Source: Betaproteobacteria bacterium HGW-Betaproteobacteria-16 (GTDB lineage Bacteria > Pseudomonadota > Gammaproteobacteria > Burkholderiales > Burkholderiaceae_C). From it: a DNA stretch of 50,043 bases. The DNA lies in NCBI GenBank assembly GCA_002840835.1, contig PHCQ01000062.1, forward strand, positions 1 to 50,043, read 5' to 3'. Of the stretch, positions 1 through 8,582 are shown piece after piece. The notes under the pieces were generated by a model that was not told where the DNA came from, made no database searches, and worked only from the letters and a program-made list of their open reading frames with translations. The translations under genes were made by a program, and so were the position numbers. Within the stretch, counting starts at the first letter, position 1. Each line of letters starts with the position of its first letter.

Positions 1-272
1 GAGCCGATGATCATGTCCACCTTGTCTTCGGTGACGAAGCGGCGCGCATTGGCCGCACCCTTGCCGGGATCGGTGGCGTCGTCCAGGATGATCAGGTTGA
101 CCTTCTCTCCGGCGATCGTCTTGGGGAACAGCTTGAACTGGTTCTGCATCGGAATGCCCAGGCCGGAGCCCGGTCCGGTGAGCGCCAGGCTCACGCCAAT
201 GTTGATGTCCGCCTGTGCGGCGCCCGCCAGGGTGGTGATGGCCAGAGCGACCAGGGTTTTTGCGTACTTCAT
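1..272 (-). CDS. ABC transporter substrate-binding protein, N-terminal part (branched-chain amino acid/aromatic acid type)
   Basis: The first 90 codons of a periplasmic binding protein; the gene runs off the left edge of the window. The N-terminus is a Sec signal peptide (MKYAKTLVALAITTLAGAAQA) followed by DINIGVSLALTGPGSG, the opening typical of the LivJ/HmgF-like type I family, and by an FVTEDKVDMIIGS segment. Family members bind branched-chain amino acids or aromatic and aliphatic acids for an ABC importer. A GAGGAG ribosome site lies 6 bases before the ATG. Being first in line after a thioesterase, SDR and CoA ligase on the same strand, it probably serves uptake of the substrate degraded by that cluster. 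The ligand cannot be read from this fragment. Confidence 0.85.
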   Translation of the reverse strand, partial: MKYAKTLVALAITTLAGAAQADINIGVSLALTGPGSGLGIPMQNQFKLFPKTIAGEKVNLIILDDATDPGKGAANARRFVTEDKVDMIIG

Positions 273-321
273 GAAATGTCTCCTCGTTGAGGGTGGTTGG
301 GAAAGGGCCGGGGAACGCTTG

Positions 322-750
322 TTATTGATTGCTTGTGCACAGTGCCCGGATATCTTCGGGCACAGCGATGGACTTGATGCGGTCGGGATCGTCAGGCGGG
401 TGGATCACGAAGGTGCGCGTTTCCGAACCTTCGCAGATCAGCTCGTCACCTCGCTTGATGCTGTGCTGGTGAATGAACACCTTGTTGCGCCACTCACCCA
501 CATGGGTGTGCACCTGAAGCCGGTCGCCGTAAGAAGCAGGCCGGAAGAAGCGCACATGCGCTTCCACCAGCGGCGTGCCCACGATGCCGCGCGTGCGCAG
601 CAGCTCGCGCCAGGGGGGCACACCGCATTGCCGGAAAAAATTGAGCGAAGACGCGTCCATCCACTTCGAGAAGTTCGGGTAGAAAACGATGCCGGCGGGA
701 TCGCAGTCACCGAACATCACCTCGACCTCGTAGATGACGACTTTGCTCAT
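322..750 (-). CDS. 4-hydroxybenzoyl-CoA thioesterase-family acyl-CoA thioesterase
   Basis: A 142-residue single hot-dog domain, the usual length for the 4-HBT family. The signature FGDCDPAGIVFYPNFSKWMD spans residues 13-32, and Asp17 matches the catalytic aspartate of 4-hydroxybenzoyl-CoA thioesterase from Pseudomonas CBS3. Such enzymes hydrolyse aroyl- or acyl-CoA to the free acid and CoA in the cytoplasm. The ATG overlaps the stop of the upstream SDR gene by one base (TGATG), so the two are translationally coupled. In this cluster a plausible role is release of an aromatic acid such as vanillate or 4-hydroxybenzoate from its CoA ester after thiolysis; that substrate is inferred. Confidence 0.88.
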   Translation of the reverse strand: MSKVVIYEVEVMFGDCDPAGIVFYPNFSKWMDASSLNFFRQCGVPPWRELLRTRGIVGTPLVEAHVRFFRPASYGDRLQVHTHVGEWRNKVFIHQHSIKRGDELICEGSETRTFVIHPPDDPDRIKSIAVPEDIRALCTSNQ

Positions 751-1514
751 CAGCGTGGTGCCATGCGCAGGGCTCCGTCGAGCCGGATCACTTCACCGTT
801 GAGATGGCCGTTGGTCACGATGTGCGCGGCCAGCTGTGCGAACTCTTCGGGCTTGCCCAGGCGCGAGGGGAACGGGATGGACGCCGCCAGCGACTGCTGC
901 ACCGGCTCGGGCAGCTGCTTCATGAGCGGCGTGGCAAACAGGCCCGGCGCCACGGTGCACACGCGGATGCCGTGTTGCGCCAGGTCGCGCGCCATGGGCA
1001 GGGTCATGCCCACCAGACCACCTTTGGAGGCGCTGTAGGCCTGCTGGCCCACCTGGCCGTCGAAGGCTGCGACGGACGCGGTGAACATCATCACGCCGCG
1101 CTCGCCGTCTTCCATGGGGGCCAGCTTCACGCACTCGGCGGCGAACAGGCGGCTGATGTTGTAGCTGCCGATCAGGTTGACGTTGATCACCTTGGCGAAG
1201 TCCTCCAGCGGCGCGGCGTTGCCGTCTTTGCCCACCACGCGCTTGGCGGTACCGATGCCGGCAATGTTCATCAGGATGCGGGCCGGGCCGTGCGCAGCAG
1301 TGGCCTTGGCCAGCGCGGCGATCACGCTCTCGGTGTTGGTGATGTCGCAGCTGCAGGCCACGCCACCGATCTCGGCCGCGACCTTCTCGGCCAGCTCGGT
1401 GTTGACGTCGAGCACGGCGACCTTGGCACCCTGGCGCGCCAGCTCGCGGGCCACGGCCTCGCCCAGGCCGGAAGCGCCACCGGTGACGAGTGCGGCATGT
1501 CCTTGGATGTTCAT
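750..1514 (-). CDS. SDR-family 3-hydroxyacyl-CoA dehydrogenase-like oxidoreductase
   Basis: A 254-residue classical short-chain dehydrogenase. Visible features are the NAD-binding TGGASGLGEA (residues 11-20), the acidic residue after beta-2 (LDVN, favouring NAD+), NIAG (83-86), Ser147 and the catalytic pair Tyr160/Lys164 in YSASK. The layout with a long insertion before the active site resembles the type II 3-hydroxyacyl-CoA dehydrogenase (HSD17B10-like) group. It would oxidise a 3-hydroxyacyl-CoA to the 3-ketoacyl-CoA that the thiolases cleave. It sits 14 bases downstream of the CoA ligase gene and overlaps the thioesterase gene, so the three form one operon. Confidence 0.88.
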   Translation of the reverse strand: MNIQGHAALVTGGASGLGEAVARELARQGAKVAVLDVNTELAEKVAAEIGGVACSCDITNTESVIAALAKATAAHGPARILMNIAGIGTAKRVVGKDGNAAPLEDFAKVINVNLIGSYNISRLFAAECVKLAPMEDGERGVMMFTASVAAFDGQVGQQAYSASKGGLVGMTLPMARDLAQHGIRVCTVAPGLFATPLMKQLPEPVQQSLAASIPFPSRLGKPEEFAQLAAHIVTNGHLNGEVIRLDGALRMAPR

Positions 1515-1528
1515 GATGGGTGTCTCTT

Positions 1529-3406
1529 TCAGGCTTGTGGTTTGAGGATGTTCGGGGCGGTGTCGGCGTGCAGGGCCTGCACCAGGGCGTCGCGGTGCTT
1601 GAGCACCATGCGCTGGTTGATGGAGCCTTTGTCGGTGATCTCGCCCAGGTCGATGGAGGGCGGGTCGCTCAGCAGAATGGCACGTGCGATGCGTGTGGCG
1701 CTGCCGGTGGATGTTTTGGCGAGCTCGTTGATCACGTGCTGGAAATGTTCGACCACGTCCGGGTGGCTCAGCACCTCGGCCATGGGGGCGGCGGCCGGCA
1801 GGCCGCTGAGGGTGCGCACGTGCTGGGTCGGAAAGATCATGGCGCCCACTTCCTTCAGGTTCAGGCCGGTGAGCACCACGTCCTGCACATACGGTGCGCC
1901 GGCCGCGATCACCTTGGAGCGCATGGGCCCCACGCTCACGAAGGTGCCGGTGCTGAGCTTGAAGTCTTCGGCGATGCGGCCATCGAAGCGCAGGCCTTTG
2001 TGGATGTCGTCGGGGTCGATCCAGTTGACGGCGTCACCGCTGCAGAAGAAGCCTTCTTCGTCGAAGGCTTCCTGCGTCGCCTCGGGGCTGCGCCAGTAGC
2101 CGGGCGTGATGTTGGGGCCCTTGTAGCGCACCTCGGTCTTGCCGTCCATGTCGACCAGCTTGATCTCCAGGCCTGGTGTGGGCACGCCCAGATCGCCGGC
2201 TTTCACGTTGGCGCTGTTGACCGACAGTGCGAAGGGGCCGGACTCGGTCATGCCCAGGCCGGTGCACATCACGATGCGCTCACCGATTTCGCGCTCCTGG
2301 CATTCGTGCAGTGCGTCCCAGATGGGCTGCGACAAGGCCGCTGCCGCGTAGAAGAACATGCGCACGCGGCTGAGCAGGTTCCTGCGCAGCACTTCGTCGG
2401 TCTTCATCACGTCGGCGATCACTTCGAAGCCGGTGGGCACGTTGAAGTAGACCGTGGGCGCGATCTCGCGCAGGTTGCGCAGGGTTTCACCCATCAGTGC
2501 GGGCACCGGCTTGCCGTCGTCGATGTAGAGCGTGCCGCCGTTGTAGACCACCATGCCGAAGTTGTGGTTGCCGCCAAAGGTGTGGTTCCAGGGCAGCCAG
2601 TCCACCAGGACCAGGGGGTCCTGCGTCAGGGGCGTCATGGACTGGCGCATCTGCTGCTGGTTGGCGCACCACATGCGATGGGTGTTGATCACCGCCTTGG
2701 GCAGCTTGGTGGAGCCGGAGGTGAACAGGAACTTGGCGATGGTGTCTGGCGTGACGCGGGCGGCGGCTTCGTCGACGGCAGCAGTGGCTTCCGTGGCCAG
2801 CAGCTCTTCAAATGTGAAGACCTTGCCCGAGGCGCGCTCGTAGCCATTCACATGGCTGAGCACCACGTCGCAGTCGGCCGGCACGGCGGCGTTGATCGCT
2901 TTGGCGTAGCGTGCGCCGTCGCTGGCGAACACCAGGCCCGGTGTGAGCGTGGCCATCACGTGCTTGAGCTTGCCGTGGTCGGTGCTGATGGTGGAGTAGG
3001 CCGGCGAGGTGGAGCAGTAGGGCACGCCCACGTACAGGCAGGCCAGCGAGAGGAGGGCGTGGTCGAGGTCGTTTTCGCTCAGCATCACCACTGGCCGCTC
3101 GGCGTTCAGCCCACGGTCGATCAGGGCCTGGCCGATGCGCCGCGCGCCGTCGAGCGCCTGCGCAAAGCTCAGGTGCTGCCAGTCGCCAGCGGAGCCGTCG
3201 GCGTGGCGCTCGCGCCGTGCAAACAGGGTGCGGTCCGGGGCGACGCGGGCCCAGTGCGCCAGGCGTTCGCCCATGGTGGGGGCGTAGGCTTCCAGCTCGG
3301 GTTCGCCGCGCAGGTAGCGCACGCCGCTGGCGCCTTCGCGCATCAAAACGCGGGGCACGCCGAAGGCCATCGGGCGGTATTTGGGCTGGGGTGATGCGCT
3401 GCTCAT
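1529..3406 (-). CDS. fcs: Feruloyl-CoA synthase-like AMP-dependent CoA ligase
   Basis: A 625-residue acyl-CoA synthetase of the ANL superfamily. The N-terminal YRPMAFGVPRV block and overall length match proteins annotated as feruloyl-CoA synthase in Comamonadaceae. The phosphate-binding A3 motif FLFTSGSTKLPKAV lies at residues 226-239, and later motifs (GLGMTESGP, the YRSPEAT-like loop, FDGRIAEDFKLSTG) are present. The reaction is ferulate or p-coumarate plus ATP and CoA giving the cinnamoyl-CoA ester. A GGAGACAAGG site precedes the ATG. It is the entry step of the minus-strand operon that also holds the SDR and thioesterase. Exact substrate preference is inferred from the family, not shown. 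Confidence 0.85.
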   Translation of the reverse strand: MSSASPQPKYRPMAFGVPRVLMREGASGVRYLRGEPELEAYAPTMGERLAHWARVAPDRTLFARRERHADGSAGDWQHLSFAQALDGARRIGQALIDRGLNAERPVVMLSENDLDHALLSLACLYVGVPYCSTSPAYSTISTDHGKLKHVMATLTPGLVFASDGARYAKAINAAVPADCDVVLSHVNGYERASGKVFTFEELLATEATAAVDEAAARVTPDTIAKFLFTSGSTKLPKAVINTHRMWCANQQQMRQSMTPLTQDPLVLVDWLPWNHTFGGNHNFGMVVYNGGTLYIDDGKPVPALMGETLRNLREIAPTVYFNVPTGFEVIADVMKTDEVLRRNLLSRVRMFFYAAAALSQPIWDALHECQEREIGERIVMCTGLGMTESGPFALSVNSANVKAGDLGVPTPGLEIKLVDMDGKTEVRYKGPNITPGYWRSPEATQEAFDEEGFFCSGDAVNWIDPDDIHKGLRFDGRIAEDFKLSTGTFVSVGPMRSKVIAAGAPYVQDVVLTGLNLKEVGAMIFPTQHVRTLSGLPAAAPMAEVLSHPDVVEHFQHVINELAKTSTGSATRIARAILLSDPPSIDLGEITDKGSINQRMVLKHRDALVQALHADTAPNILKPQA

Positions 3407-3473
3407 TGCCTTGTCTCCATGCGTCGCTTGTCAAATTGCGGCGACCCCACGTGGGGTCTGGCCGGATTCAGTC

Positions 3474-4259
3474 TCAGTCTTTCCGGACCTTGTTGGCCCG
3501 GCCTTCCAGGAAGGCCTTCACGCGCTCTTTCGCCTCGGGCGCCGACTGCGCAATCGCGGCCATGAGGGCCTCGGTCATCAGGCCGTGATCGGCTGTCTGG
3601 TCGGCGATGCGGGGCAGCACATGGGTGAGCGCGAAATTGGTGGTGGGCGCGTTCTGCGCGATCTTCTCGGCCAGCTCCATGGCCTTTGCCAGGGCCTGGC
3701 CGGCGGGTACCAGGTACTGCGCGAAACCGGCGCGTTCGCCGTCCTGTGCGTTGTAGACGCGGCCGGTCAGCATCATGTCGGTCATGCGGGCCACGCCCAC
3801 CAGGCGCGGCACACGCACCGAACCACCGCCGCCCACGAAGATGCCGCGCGAACCTTCCGGCAGCGCGTAAAAGGTGGATTCGTCGGCCACGCGGATGTGG
3901 GTGGCGCTGGCCAGTTCCAGCCCGCCGCCTACCACCGCACCGTGCAGCGCAGACACCACCGGCACCGGGCCGAACTGCACGGCATCGAGCGCCTTGTGCC
4001 ACATGCGCGAATGGTGCATGCCGCCCACGGCGTCGCGCTCGCTGAGTTCGCTCAGATCCAGGCCGGCGCAGAAGTGATCACCTTCGCCTTCAATCACGGC
4101 GGCTTTCACTTCGGAGCCCAGGTTTTCGAACACGTCGCGCAGGCCCAGCACCAGCGAATCGTTGATGGCGTTTCGCTTGGCCGGGCGGGTCAGCCGGATC
4201 AGCGCCACAGCGCCCCGGATCTCTAGGGAAAGTTCGTCGGTAATGCGCGTCGTGGTCAT
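3474..4259 (-). CDS. Enoyl-CoA hydratase/isomerase (crotonase) family protein
   Basis: A 261-residue crotonase fold. The oxyanion-hole segments are visible: HFCAGLDLSEL in the first half and GAVVGGGLELA in the second. The start chosen is the ATG at 4259, preceded by AAGGA; a longer reading would add 13 residues ahead of it without a ribosome site. The protein lacks the N-terminal pattern of classical feruloyl-CoA hydratase/lyase (Ech), so it more likely hydrates the 2,3-double bond of an enoyl- or cinnamoyl-CoA, leaving oxidation to the SDR and cleavage to a thiolase. It is the first gene of the minus-strand operon and is divergent from the thiolases. Confidence 0.85.
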   Translation of the reverse strand: MTTTRITDELSLEIRGAVALIRLTRPAKRNAINDSLVLGLRDVFENLGSEVKAAVIEGEGDHFCAGLDLSELSERDAVGGMHHSRMWHKALDAVQFGPVPVVSALHGAVVGGGLELASATHIRVADESTFYALPEGSRGIFVGGGGSVRVPRLVGVARMTDMMLTGRVYNAQDGERAGFAQYLVPAGQALAKAMELAEKIAQNAPTTNFALTHVLPRIADQTADHGLMTEALMAAIAQSAPEAKERVKAFLEGRANKVRKD

Positions 4260-4302
4260 CGGATTTCCTTGCTTCGGGCCATTGCGTTGGCGGGTCAATC
4301 TC

Positions 4303-4317
4303 GTTATAGTCTATAAC
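4303..4317. promoter_or_regulatory. Palindrome in divergent promoter region (candidate operator)
   Basis: GTTATAG-T-CTATAAC is a perfect inverted repeat with 7-base arms around one central base. It sits 44 bases upstream of the crotonase start and 115 bases upstream of the first thiolase. The position between divergent catabolic operons and the AT-rich symmetry suit a MarR, GntR or TetR-type repressor. No regulator gene adjoins it; the nearest is the GntR gene at 11480. Confidence 0.55.
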
Positions 4318-4431
4318 CAAATACAGCCGCGTACAACGCTGAAACAGGCAGCCTAGGGTTTGTACCGATGGGTGTTTTTTTCGGAAAGAAGCACACCGGC
4401 TGACGCCATTTCAATCCCGCAGGAGACAAAC

Positions 4432-5637
4432 ATGCAAGCGTTCATTCCCTATGGCATCTACTGGTCCACGCCCTTTGCCAAATGGCAAGGGTCACTGGCG
4501 AACATGAACGCGCTGCCGCTGGCCGCTGCGGTGGGCAAGCAGGCACTGGGTGCACGCGGCTTCGACATGGCGCAGATCGACCTGGGCCTGCTGGGCATCA
4601 CCAACCCGCAAAAGGGCAGCTTCTATGGCCTGCCGTATGTGACAGGGCTCATGGGCATTGACCGCGTGGCCGGACCCACGGTGCAGCAGGCCTGCGCCAC
4701 CAGCGTGCGTGCGCTGCAGATGGCCGCGCAGGAAGTGGTGTGTGGCACGGCGCAATGCGCACTGCTCGTCATGGCCGACCGCCAGTCCAACGGACCGGTG
4801 GTGTTCTACCCGGACCCCACGGGCACCGGCGGCTACGGCATCACCGAAAACTGGGTGCCCGACAACATGGGCCATGACCCCTACGCCAAAAACCCCATGT
4901 TGCAGACCGGCGAGAACGTGGCCGCTCGCTACGGCATCAGTACCGCCGAACAGCACGAGCTCAAGCTGCACCGCTACCAGCAGTATCAGGCGGCTCTGGC
5001 GGACGACCGCGCCTTCCAGAAGCGCTACATGGTGGACGTGCCGCTGTCGGATTCAAAGTTCCGCAAGCAGACCGGCACGCTGGGCGTCGACGAAGGCATT
5101 TTCCCCACCACGGCCGAAGGCCTGGCCAAACTCAAACCGGTGAAGGAGGGTGGCACGATCACCTTCGGTGGCCAGACCCACCCGGCCGACGGCAACGCGG
5201 GCGCCATCGTCACCACCCGCGAACGGGCCCGCGAGGTGGCCACCGACAAAGGCATCGAGGTCGAAATTCTGGGCTTTGGCATGGCCCGAGTAGAACCCGG
5301 CTACATGCCCATGGCGCCTTCGCCTGCAGCGATTAACGCGATGAAGAACGCCGGCCTGGACATCGGCGGCATCGACGTCATCAAGACACACAACCCCTTT
5401 GCCGTGAACGACATCGCGCTGGCGCGTGACACCGGCTTTGCCTGGCAAAAGATGAACAACTACGGCAGCTCCATCATCTGGGGCCACCCGCAGGCGCCCA
5501 CTGGCATGCGCGCCATCATTGAAATGATCGAAGAACTGGTGCTGCGCGGCGGTGGCGTGGGCCTGTTCACCGGCTGTGCGGCGGGTGATAGCGGCTACGC
5601 CACCGTGATCCGTGTGACCGACAGCCGCAAAGGTTAA
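4432..5637 (+). CDS. Thiolase-family protein, non-canonical (first of tandem pair)
   Basis: A 401-residue thiolase-superfamily protein. Cys88 in QQACATS matches the acylated nucleophile, GHP (in IIWGHPQAPTG) the active-site histidine, and TGCAAGDSG the second cysteine loop. Two features differ from ordinary acetyl-CoA acyltransferases: the usual NEAFA motif reads HNPFAVND, and the C-terminal CVGGGQG loop is replaced by GCAAGDSG. The start is the ATG after AGGAGACAAA; the frame is open further upstream but has no ribosome site there. It lies 4 bases ahead of a second, canonical thiolase. Members would cleave a beta-ketoacyl-CoA with CoA, here perhaps an aroylacetyl-CoA, but the altered motifs leave the exact reaction open. 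Confidence 0.8.
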   Translation: MQAFIPYGIYWSTPFAKWQGSLANMNALPLAAAVGKQALGARGFDMAQIDLGLLGITNPQKGSFYGLPYVTGLMGIDRVAGPTVQQACATSVRALQMAAQEVVCGTAQCALLVMADRQSNGPVVFYPDPTGTGGYGITENWVPDNMGHDPYAKNPMLQTGENVAARYGISTAEQHELKLHRYQQYQAALADDRAFQKRYMVDVPLSDSKFRKQTGTLGVDEGIFPTTAEGLAKLKPVKEGGTITFGGQTHPADGNAGAIVTTRERAREVATDKGIEVEILGFGMARVEPGYMPMAPSPAAINAMKNAGLDIGGIDVIKTHNPFAVNDIALARDTGFAWQKMNNYGSSIIWGHPQAPTGMRAIIEMIEELVLRGGGVGLFTGCAAGDSGYATVIRVTDSRKG

Positions 5638-5641
5638 TGAC

Positions 5642-6874
5642 ATGAAGCACTTCTCTGCCCGTTTTGCCAACACCTGGCTGGTTGATGGCGTGCGCACGCC
5701 CATGGTGGACTACTGCGGTGCCTTTGGCTCGCTCTCGCCCACCGACATGGGAATCAAGGCCGCGCGCGCCGTCATCGAGCGCACGGGGGTGCCAGCCACC
5801 GACGTGGACTCGGTGATCACCGGCTCCATGGCGCAGGCCGACTTCGACGCTTTCGTTCTGCCGCGCCACATCGGTCTCTACGCGGGCGTGCCCATGAACG
5901 TGCCCTCGATCCTGGTGCAGCGCATCTGCGGCACCGGCTTCGAGCTGTTTCGCCAGGCGGCCGACCAGATCGCGCTGGGCTATGCGGATCTGGCGCTGGT
6001 GGTGGGCACCGAGTCGATGACGCGCAACCCGATTGCGGCCTACACCCACCGCACCGGCTTCAAGCTGGGCGCGCCCGTGGAGTTCAAGGACTTTCTGGTG
6101 GAGGCGCTGAACGACACTGCCGGCCCGATCACCATGATCGAAACCGCCGAGAACCTGGCCAAGAAGTACGGCATCAGTCGCGCCGATGTGGACGCTTACG
6201 CTGCACGCTCGTTTGAGCTCGCGCTCAAGGCCCAGGCCGATGGTTTCCACGCGGGTGAGATCGTCCCTGTGGTCAATGAAGACTTTGAGCTTGACGGTTA
6301 CCACACGCGCGGCATTCGCCTGCCGCGCAAGGTGGACCAGGTGGCGCAGGACACGCACCCGCGTCCATCACCGGTGGAGGCACTGGCCAAGCTGCGGTCG
6401 GTGTACGCCGGTGGCGTGCAGACGGCAGGCAACAGCTCGGCGCTGGTGGATGCGGCCGTGGGCGCGCTGGTGGCCAGCGACGCTTATGTGAAACGCAACG
6501 GCCTGAAGCCGCTGGCCCGGCTTGTGGGCGCGGCCGCAGTGGGCGTGCCGCCGGAGATCATGGGCATTGGCCCGGCCCCGGCCATTCGCGCGCTGCTGGA
6601 GCGCTGCGAGCTCACGCTGGACGACATCGACCTGTTTGAAATCAACGAAGCCCAGGGCGCGCAGACCATTGCAGTGGAACGTGAACTGGGGCTGAACCGC
6701 GACAAGCTCAACGTGAACGGCGGCGCGATTGCGCTGGGTCATCCGCTGGCGGCGACTGGTGTGCGTCTGACCGTGACGCTGGCGCGCGAACTGAAGCGCC
6801 GTGGCTTGCGCTACGGGATTTCTTCTGCCTGTGTGGGTGGCGGGCAGGGGATGGCTCTGCTGATTGAAGTGTAG
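5642..6874 (+). CDS. Acetyl-CoA C-acyltransferase (canonical thiolase)
   Basis: A 410-residue thiolase. Cys96 in QRICGTGFE, the NEAQGAQ motif (variant of NEAFA), GGAIALGHPLAATG with the catalytic histidine, and SSACVGGGQGMAL with the second cysteine are all present in the usual order. It cleaves 3-ketoacyl-CoA with CoA to acetyl-CoA and a shortened acyl-CoA. It follows the non-canonical thiolase by 4 bases and is followed, after a REP-like repeat, by a CoA-transferase, so the plus-strand operon supplies the cleavage and CoA-exchange steps complementing the minus-strand operon. Confidence 0.9.
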   Translation: MKHFSARFANTWLVDGVRTPMVDYCGAFGSLSPTDMGIKAARAVIERTGVPATDVDSVITGSMAQADFDAFVLPRHIGLYAGVPMNVPSILVQRICGTGFELFRQAADQIALGYADLALVVGTESMTRNPIAAYTHRTGFKLGAPVEFKDFLVEALNDTAGPITMIETAENLAKKYGISRADVDAYAARSFELALKAQADGFHAGEIVPVVNEDFELDGYHTRGIRLPRKVDQVAQDTHPRPSPVEALAKLRSVYAGGVQTAGNSSALVDAAVGALVASDAYVKRNGLKPLARLVGAAAVGVPPEIMGIGPAPAIRALLERCELTLDDIDLFEINEAQGAQTIAVERELGLNRDKLNVNGGAIALGHPLAATGVRLTVTLARELKRRGLRYGISSACVGGGQGMALLIEV

Positions 6875-6878
6875 GGGG

Positions 6879-6958
6879 CTCCCCCCCGCCGCGCTTTGCG
6901 CGACCCCCCAGGGGGGCGCTGCCTTGGACCGACGGAGCCGGATCTTCGGCAGCCCTGG
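6879..6958. repeat. REP-like intergenic element, copy A
   Basis: A GC-rich block with CCCCGCCGCGC/GCGCGACCCC arms, then GGGGGGC and a GACGGAGCCGGATC tail. The same architecture recurs at 9826, 9962 and 22246. It begins 4 bases after a stop codon and lies between two co-directional genes, as dispersed extragenic palindromes do. Confidence 0.7.
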
Positions 6959-7019
6959 AATTGGCGGGTTGGCGCGCTGACTGTTTTTTCTTTTCTCGAA
7001 TCTGTTTTTGGAGACATCC

Positions 7020-8582
7020 ATGAAAGTCATCACTGCCGACGAAGCCGGCGCCCTGATTCCTGACGACGCCACGATCTTTCTGGGCGGTCTGGCCGTGACC
7101 AGTTTGCCGGAGGAGGTGTTGCAGGGGCTGGAGCGCACGTTCCTGAGTTCGGGACACCCGCGCAATGTGACCACCTGGGCCTGTGGCGCGGTGGGCAATT
7201 CGGGTGAGGCGGGCATGAAGCACTTTGCCCACAAGGGCATGATCAAGCGCGTGATTGCCGGGCACTTCGGGCAGACCGGCAAAGAGATGATGAAGATGGT
7301 GTTCGACGGCGAGGTCGAGGCCTACAACTTCCCGCAGGGTTCGCTCTCGCACCTCACGCGCCAGATCGCCAACCGTTCACCCGGTTTGCTGACCCAGGTG
7401 GGTCTGGGCACCTTTGTGGACCCGCGCCTGGAAGGCGGCAAGATGAACAGCCGATCCACCGAAGACCTGGTCAAGCTGGTGGAGTTTGAAGGCCAGGAAT
7501 GGCTCTACTACGCGCCGCCCAAGATCGATGTGGCTATCATCCGCGGCACGCTGGCCGACGAGCGGGGCAACATCACGCTGGACAAGGAAGGCGTGCTGCT
7601 GGAGCAACTCTCCATCGCCCAGGCTGCCAACCGCTGGGGGGGCATTGTGATCTGCCAGGTGGAAGCGGTGGTGAAGGCCGGCAGCCTGCACCCCAAGGCG
7701 GTGAAGGTGCCGGGCCTGCTGGTGGACTACGTGGTGATCGGCAAGCCCGAAAACCACATGCAGTCCATCGCCACCCAGTTCAATCCCGCACTGTGCGGCG
7801 ACATCCGCGTGCCCACCGGCAGCATGGTGCCCATGCCGCTGGACGAGCGCAAGGTGATCGCGCGGCGCGCGGCCATGGAAGTCACACCCGGCGCCATCAC
7901 CAACCTGGGCATCGGCATCCCGGCCGGCATTCCCACGGTGGCGGCGGAAGAGGGTGTGTCCGACCTGCTCACGCTGTCCATCGAGTCCGGGGTGAACGGC
8001 GGCATTCCTGCTCAACTGGGTGACTTTGGTCTGGCCTACAACGCCGAATCCATCATTGAACAGAGCTTCCAGTTCGACTTCTACGACGGCGGCGGCCTGG
8101 ACGCCAGCTTCCTGGGGCTGGCGCAGACCGATGCGCATGGCAACGTCAACGTGAGCAAGTTCAACGGCCGCCCTGTCGGTTGTGGCGGCTTCATCAACAT
8201 CACGCGTTCAACGAAGAAGCTGGTGTTCTGCGGCAGCTTCACAGCTGGCGGGCTGGATGTGAAGGTGGGCGATGGCAAGCTCACCATCGTGAAAGACGGC
8301 AAGGCGCGCAAGTTCATCGATCAGGTGGAGCAGGTCACCTTCAATGGTCACGACGCCGCGCTGCGCGAACAGCAGGTGGTGTTCATCACCGAGCGCGCCG
8401 TGTTCCATCTGCGCGAAGACGGCCTGGAACTGACCGAGATCGCGCCCGGCGTGGACCTGGAGCGCGACGTGCTGGCCCACATGGCCTTCAAGCCGATCAT
8501 CAAGGATCTGAAGACCATGGACCCGGGCATCTTCAGTGAGCACTGGGGTGGCTTGAAGGCCTCGCTCGGCGCTTCCAACTGA
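7020..8582 (+). CDS. Family I acyl-CoA:carboxylate CoA-transferase (propionate/acetoacetate CoA-transferase type)
   Basis: A 520-residue CoA-transferase in which the alpha and beta halves are fused, the arrangement of propionate CoA-transferase and succinyl-CoA:3-ketoacid CoA-transferase. The glutamate forming the covalent CoA thioester is Glu322 in LSIESGVNGG, and the glycine-rich LGIGIPAGIP comes just before. The enzyme would move CoA between an acyl-CoA and a free acid, which saves ATP when the incoming aromatic or aliphatic acid is activated. The start is the ATG after TTTTTGGAGACATCC. It probably belongs with the two thiolases 145 bases upstream. Substrate identity is not evident. Confidence 0.88.
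   Translation: MKVITADEAGALIPDDATIFLGGLAVTSLPEEVLQGLERTFLSSGHPRNVTTWACGAVGNSGEAGMKHFAHKGMIKRVIAGHFGQTGKEMMKMVFDGEVEAYNFPQGSLSHLTRQIANRSPGLLTQVGLGTFVDPRLEGGKMNSRSTEDLVKLVEFEGQEWLYYAPPKIDVAIIRGTLADERGNITLDKEGVLLEQLSIAQAANRWGGIVICQVEAVVKAGSLHPKAVKVPGLLVDYVVIGKPENHMQSIATQFNPALCGDIRVPTGSMVPMPLDERKVIARRAAMEVTPGAITNLGIGIPAGIPTVAAEEGVSDLLTLSIESGVNGGIPAQLGDFGLAYNAESIIEQSFQFDFYDGGGLDASFLGLAQTDAHGNVNVSKFNGRPVGCGGFINITRSTKKLVFCGSFTAGGLDVKVGDGKLTIVKDGKARKFIDQVEQVTFNGHDAALREQQVVFITERAVFHLREDGLELTEIAPGVDLERDVLAHMAFKPIIKDLKTMDPGIFSEHWGGLKASLGASN

Noticed and set aside
804..2099. Plus-strand frame of 431 codons opposite the SDR and the start of the ligase's 3' half.
   Set aside because: Same reason: antisense shadow covering two real genes.
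1520..3394. Plus-strand frame of 624 codons opposite the CoA ligase.
   Set aside because: The minus-strand ligase has intact motifs and a ribosome site. The plus-strand frame gives a His/Gly/Val/Ala-rich chain with no motif.
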